Source: Baffinella frigidus
Taxonomy: Eukaryota > Cryptophyceae > Cryptomonadales > Baffinellaceae
Length of the DNA stretch: 13,124 nucleotides
NCBI GenBank assembly: GCA_026770585.1
Contig: MU646382.1
Location: 879,320 to 892,443, forward strand
Direction of reading: 5' to 3'
In this document: positions 12,964 through 13,124 of the stretch, one piece after another
Numbering within the stretch: the stretch's first letter is position 1
Layout: each line of letters begins with the position of its first letter
The notes under the pieces: model-generated
Database searches by the model: none
What the model was told of the DNA's origin: nothing
What the model saw: only the letters and a program-made list of their open reading frames with translations
Made by a program: the position numbers and the translations under genes

Positions 12964-13077
12964 GCAATCCTCGCGTATCTCATCGATTCCTTCGGGCTGG
13001 ATGCCGGGACGTCCTTCGAGTTCATCCGCCGCGCCCGCCCCCAGGTTGAACCCTGCACCCTAAACATTGCCCACTGA
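12964..13077 (+). CDS. Dual-specificity phosphatase, exon 6 (C-terminal helices)
   Basis: After the acceptor GGGCGCAG the exon reads AILAYLIDSFG, LDAGTSFEFIRRARPQ, VEP. This is the helix pair that follows the P-loop in DSPs (family: ..AYLM...G.s...A...v...RP.v.PN). It starts in phase 0 and so follows RSAT of exon 5 directly. Two ends are possible: TGA at 13075-13077 after VEPCTLNIAH, giving about 163 residues in total, or a donor CAG/GTTGAA at 13045 leading to an exon beyond the window. The DNA after 13045 is already C-rich and telomere-like, as in the other introns, so the second is a real option. Confidence 0.8.
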   Translation, partial: AILAYLIDSFGLDAGTSFEFIRRARPQVEPCTLNIAH

Positions 13078-13124
13078 GCCCTGCACCCTGCACCCTGCAC
13101 CCTACACCCTACACCCTAAACCCT
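13078..13124 (+). repeat. Telomere-like C-rich tract at the window edge
   Basis: CCCTGCACCCTGCACCCTAC and then CCCTAAACCCT, running to the end of the window. It is the third tract in this orientation, after those in introns 3-4 and 5. Confidence 0.8.

Overview
The window looks like nuclear, probably subtelomeric DNA of a eukaryotic alga or related protist. Plant/alga-type telomere heptads (TTTAGGG, and CCCTAAA on the other strand) recur in at least seven tracts. The readable genes are cut by short spliceosomal introns, most of the DNA is non-coding, and small palindromic transposable elements are dense. Peptides read from the commonest element (such as YRGTSLIRN and FLMSEVPLY) remind me of spurious gene models in cryptophyte genomes, but that is unchecked memory, so the lineage stays open.

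Layout. Positions 1-5000 carry no convincing gene. They hold a family of about 120-bp palindromic elements with TACAGGGG...CCCCTGTA ends, a nested 409-bp element, a segment present three times (two copies filled by an element, one empty), five tandem copies of the element's end, and two degenerate minisatellites. Positions 4900-6650 hold fold-back elements of three further kinds. Positions 6650-7530 are tandemly repeated sequence without a recognisable gene. Positions 7531-8275 are a long telomere-like tract.

Two genes can be assembled from exons, and they are divergent. On the minus strand, a membrane protein starts at 9009 and continues through exons 8908-9009, 8379-8680, 8031-8076 and possibly 7467-7517; a very weak resemblance to the EXPERA/TMEM97 family is noted. 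On the plus strand, a small dual-specificity phosphatase starts at 9374. I propose six exons (9374-9482, 9655-9710, 10956-11026, 11595-11631, 11951-12055, 12964-about 13077), joined in compatible phase at every junction, giving about 163 residues. The general-acid Asp lies on a 37-nt microexon and the HCYAGVSRS catalytic loop on exon 5. The 364-bp interval between the two start codons is presumably a shared promoter region.

The most unusual feature is the exon and intron structure. Introns of both genes are made partly or almost wholly of telomere-like heptads, with the C-rich strand as the sense strand running up to the 3' splice site. Introns 1, 2, 3 and 5 of the phosphatase contain decayed copies of neighbouring exons, nine in all, most visibly lacking a splice site or truncated. 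The locus reads like repeated local exon duplication coupled to insertion of telomeric sequence, with one working copy of each exon kept. All exon calls are made by eye, without alignment or transcript data.
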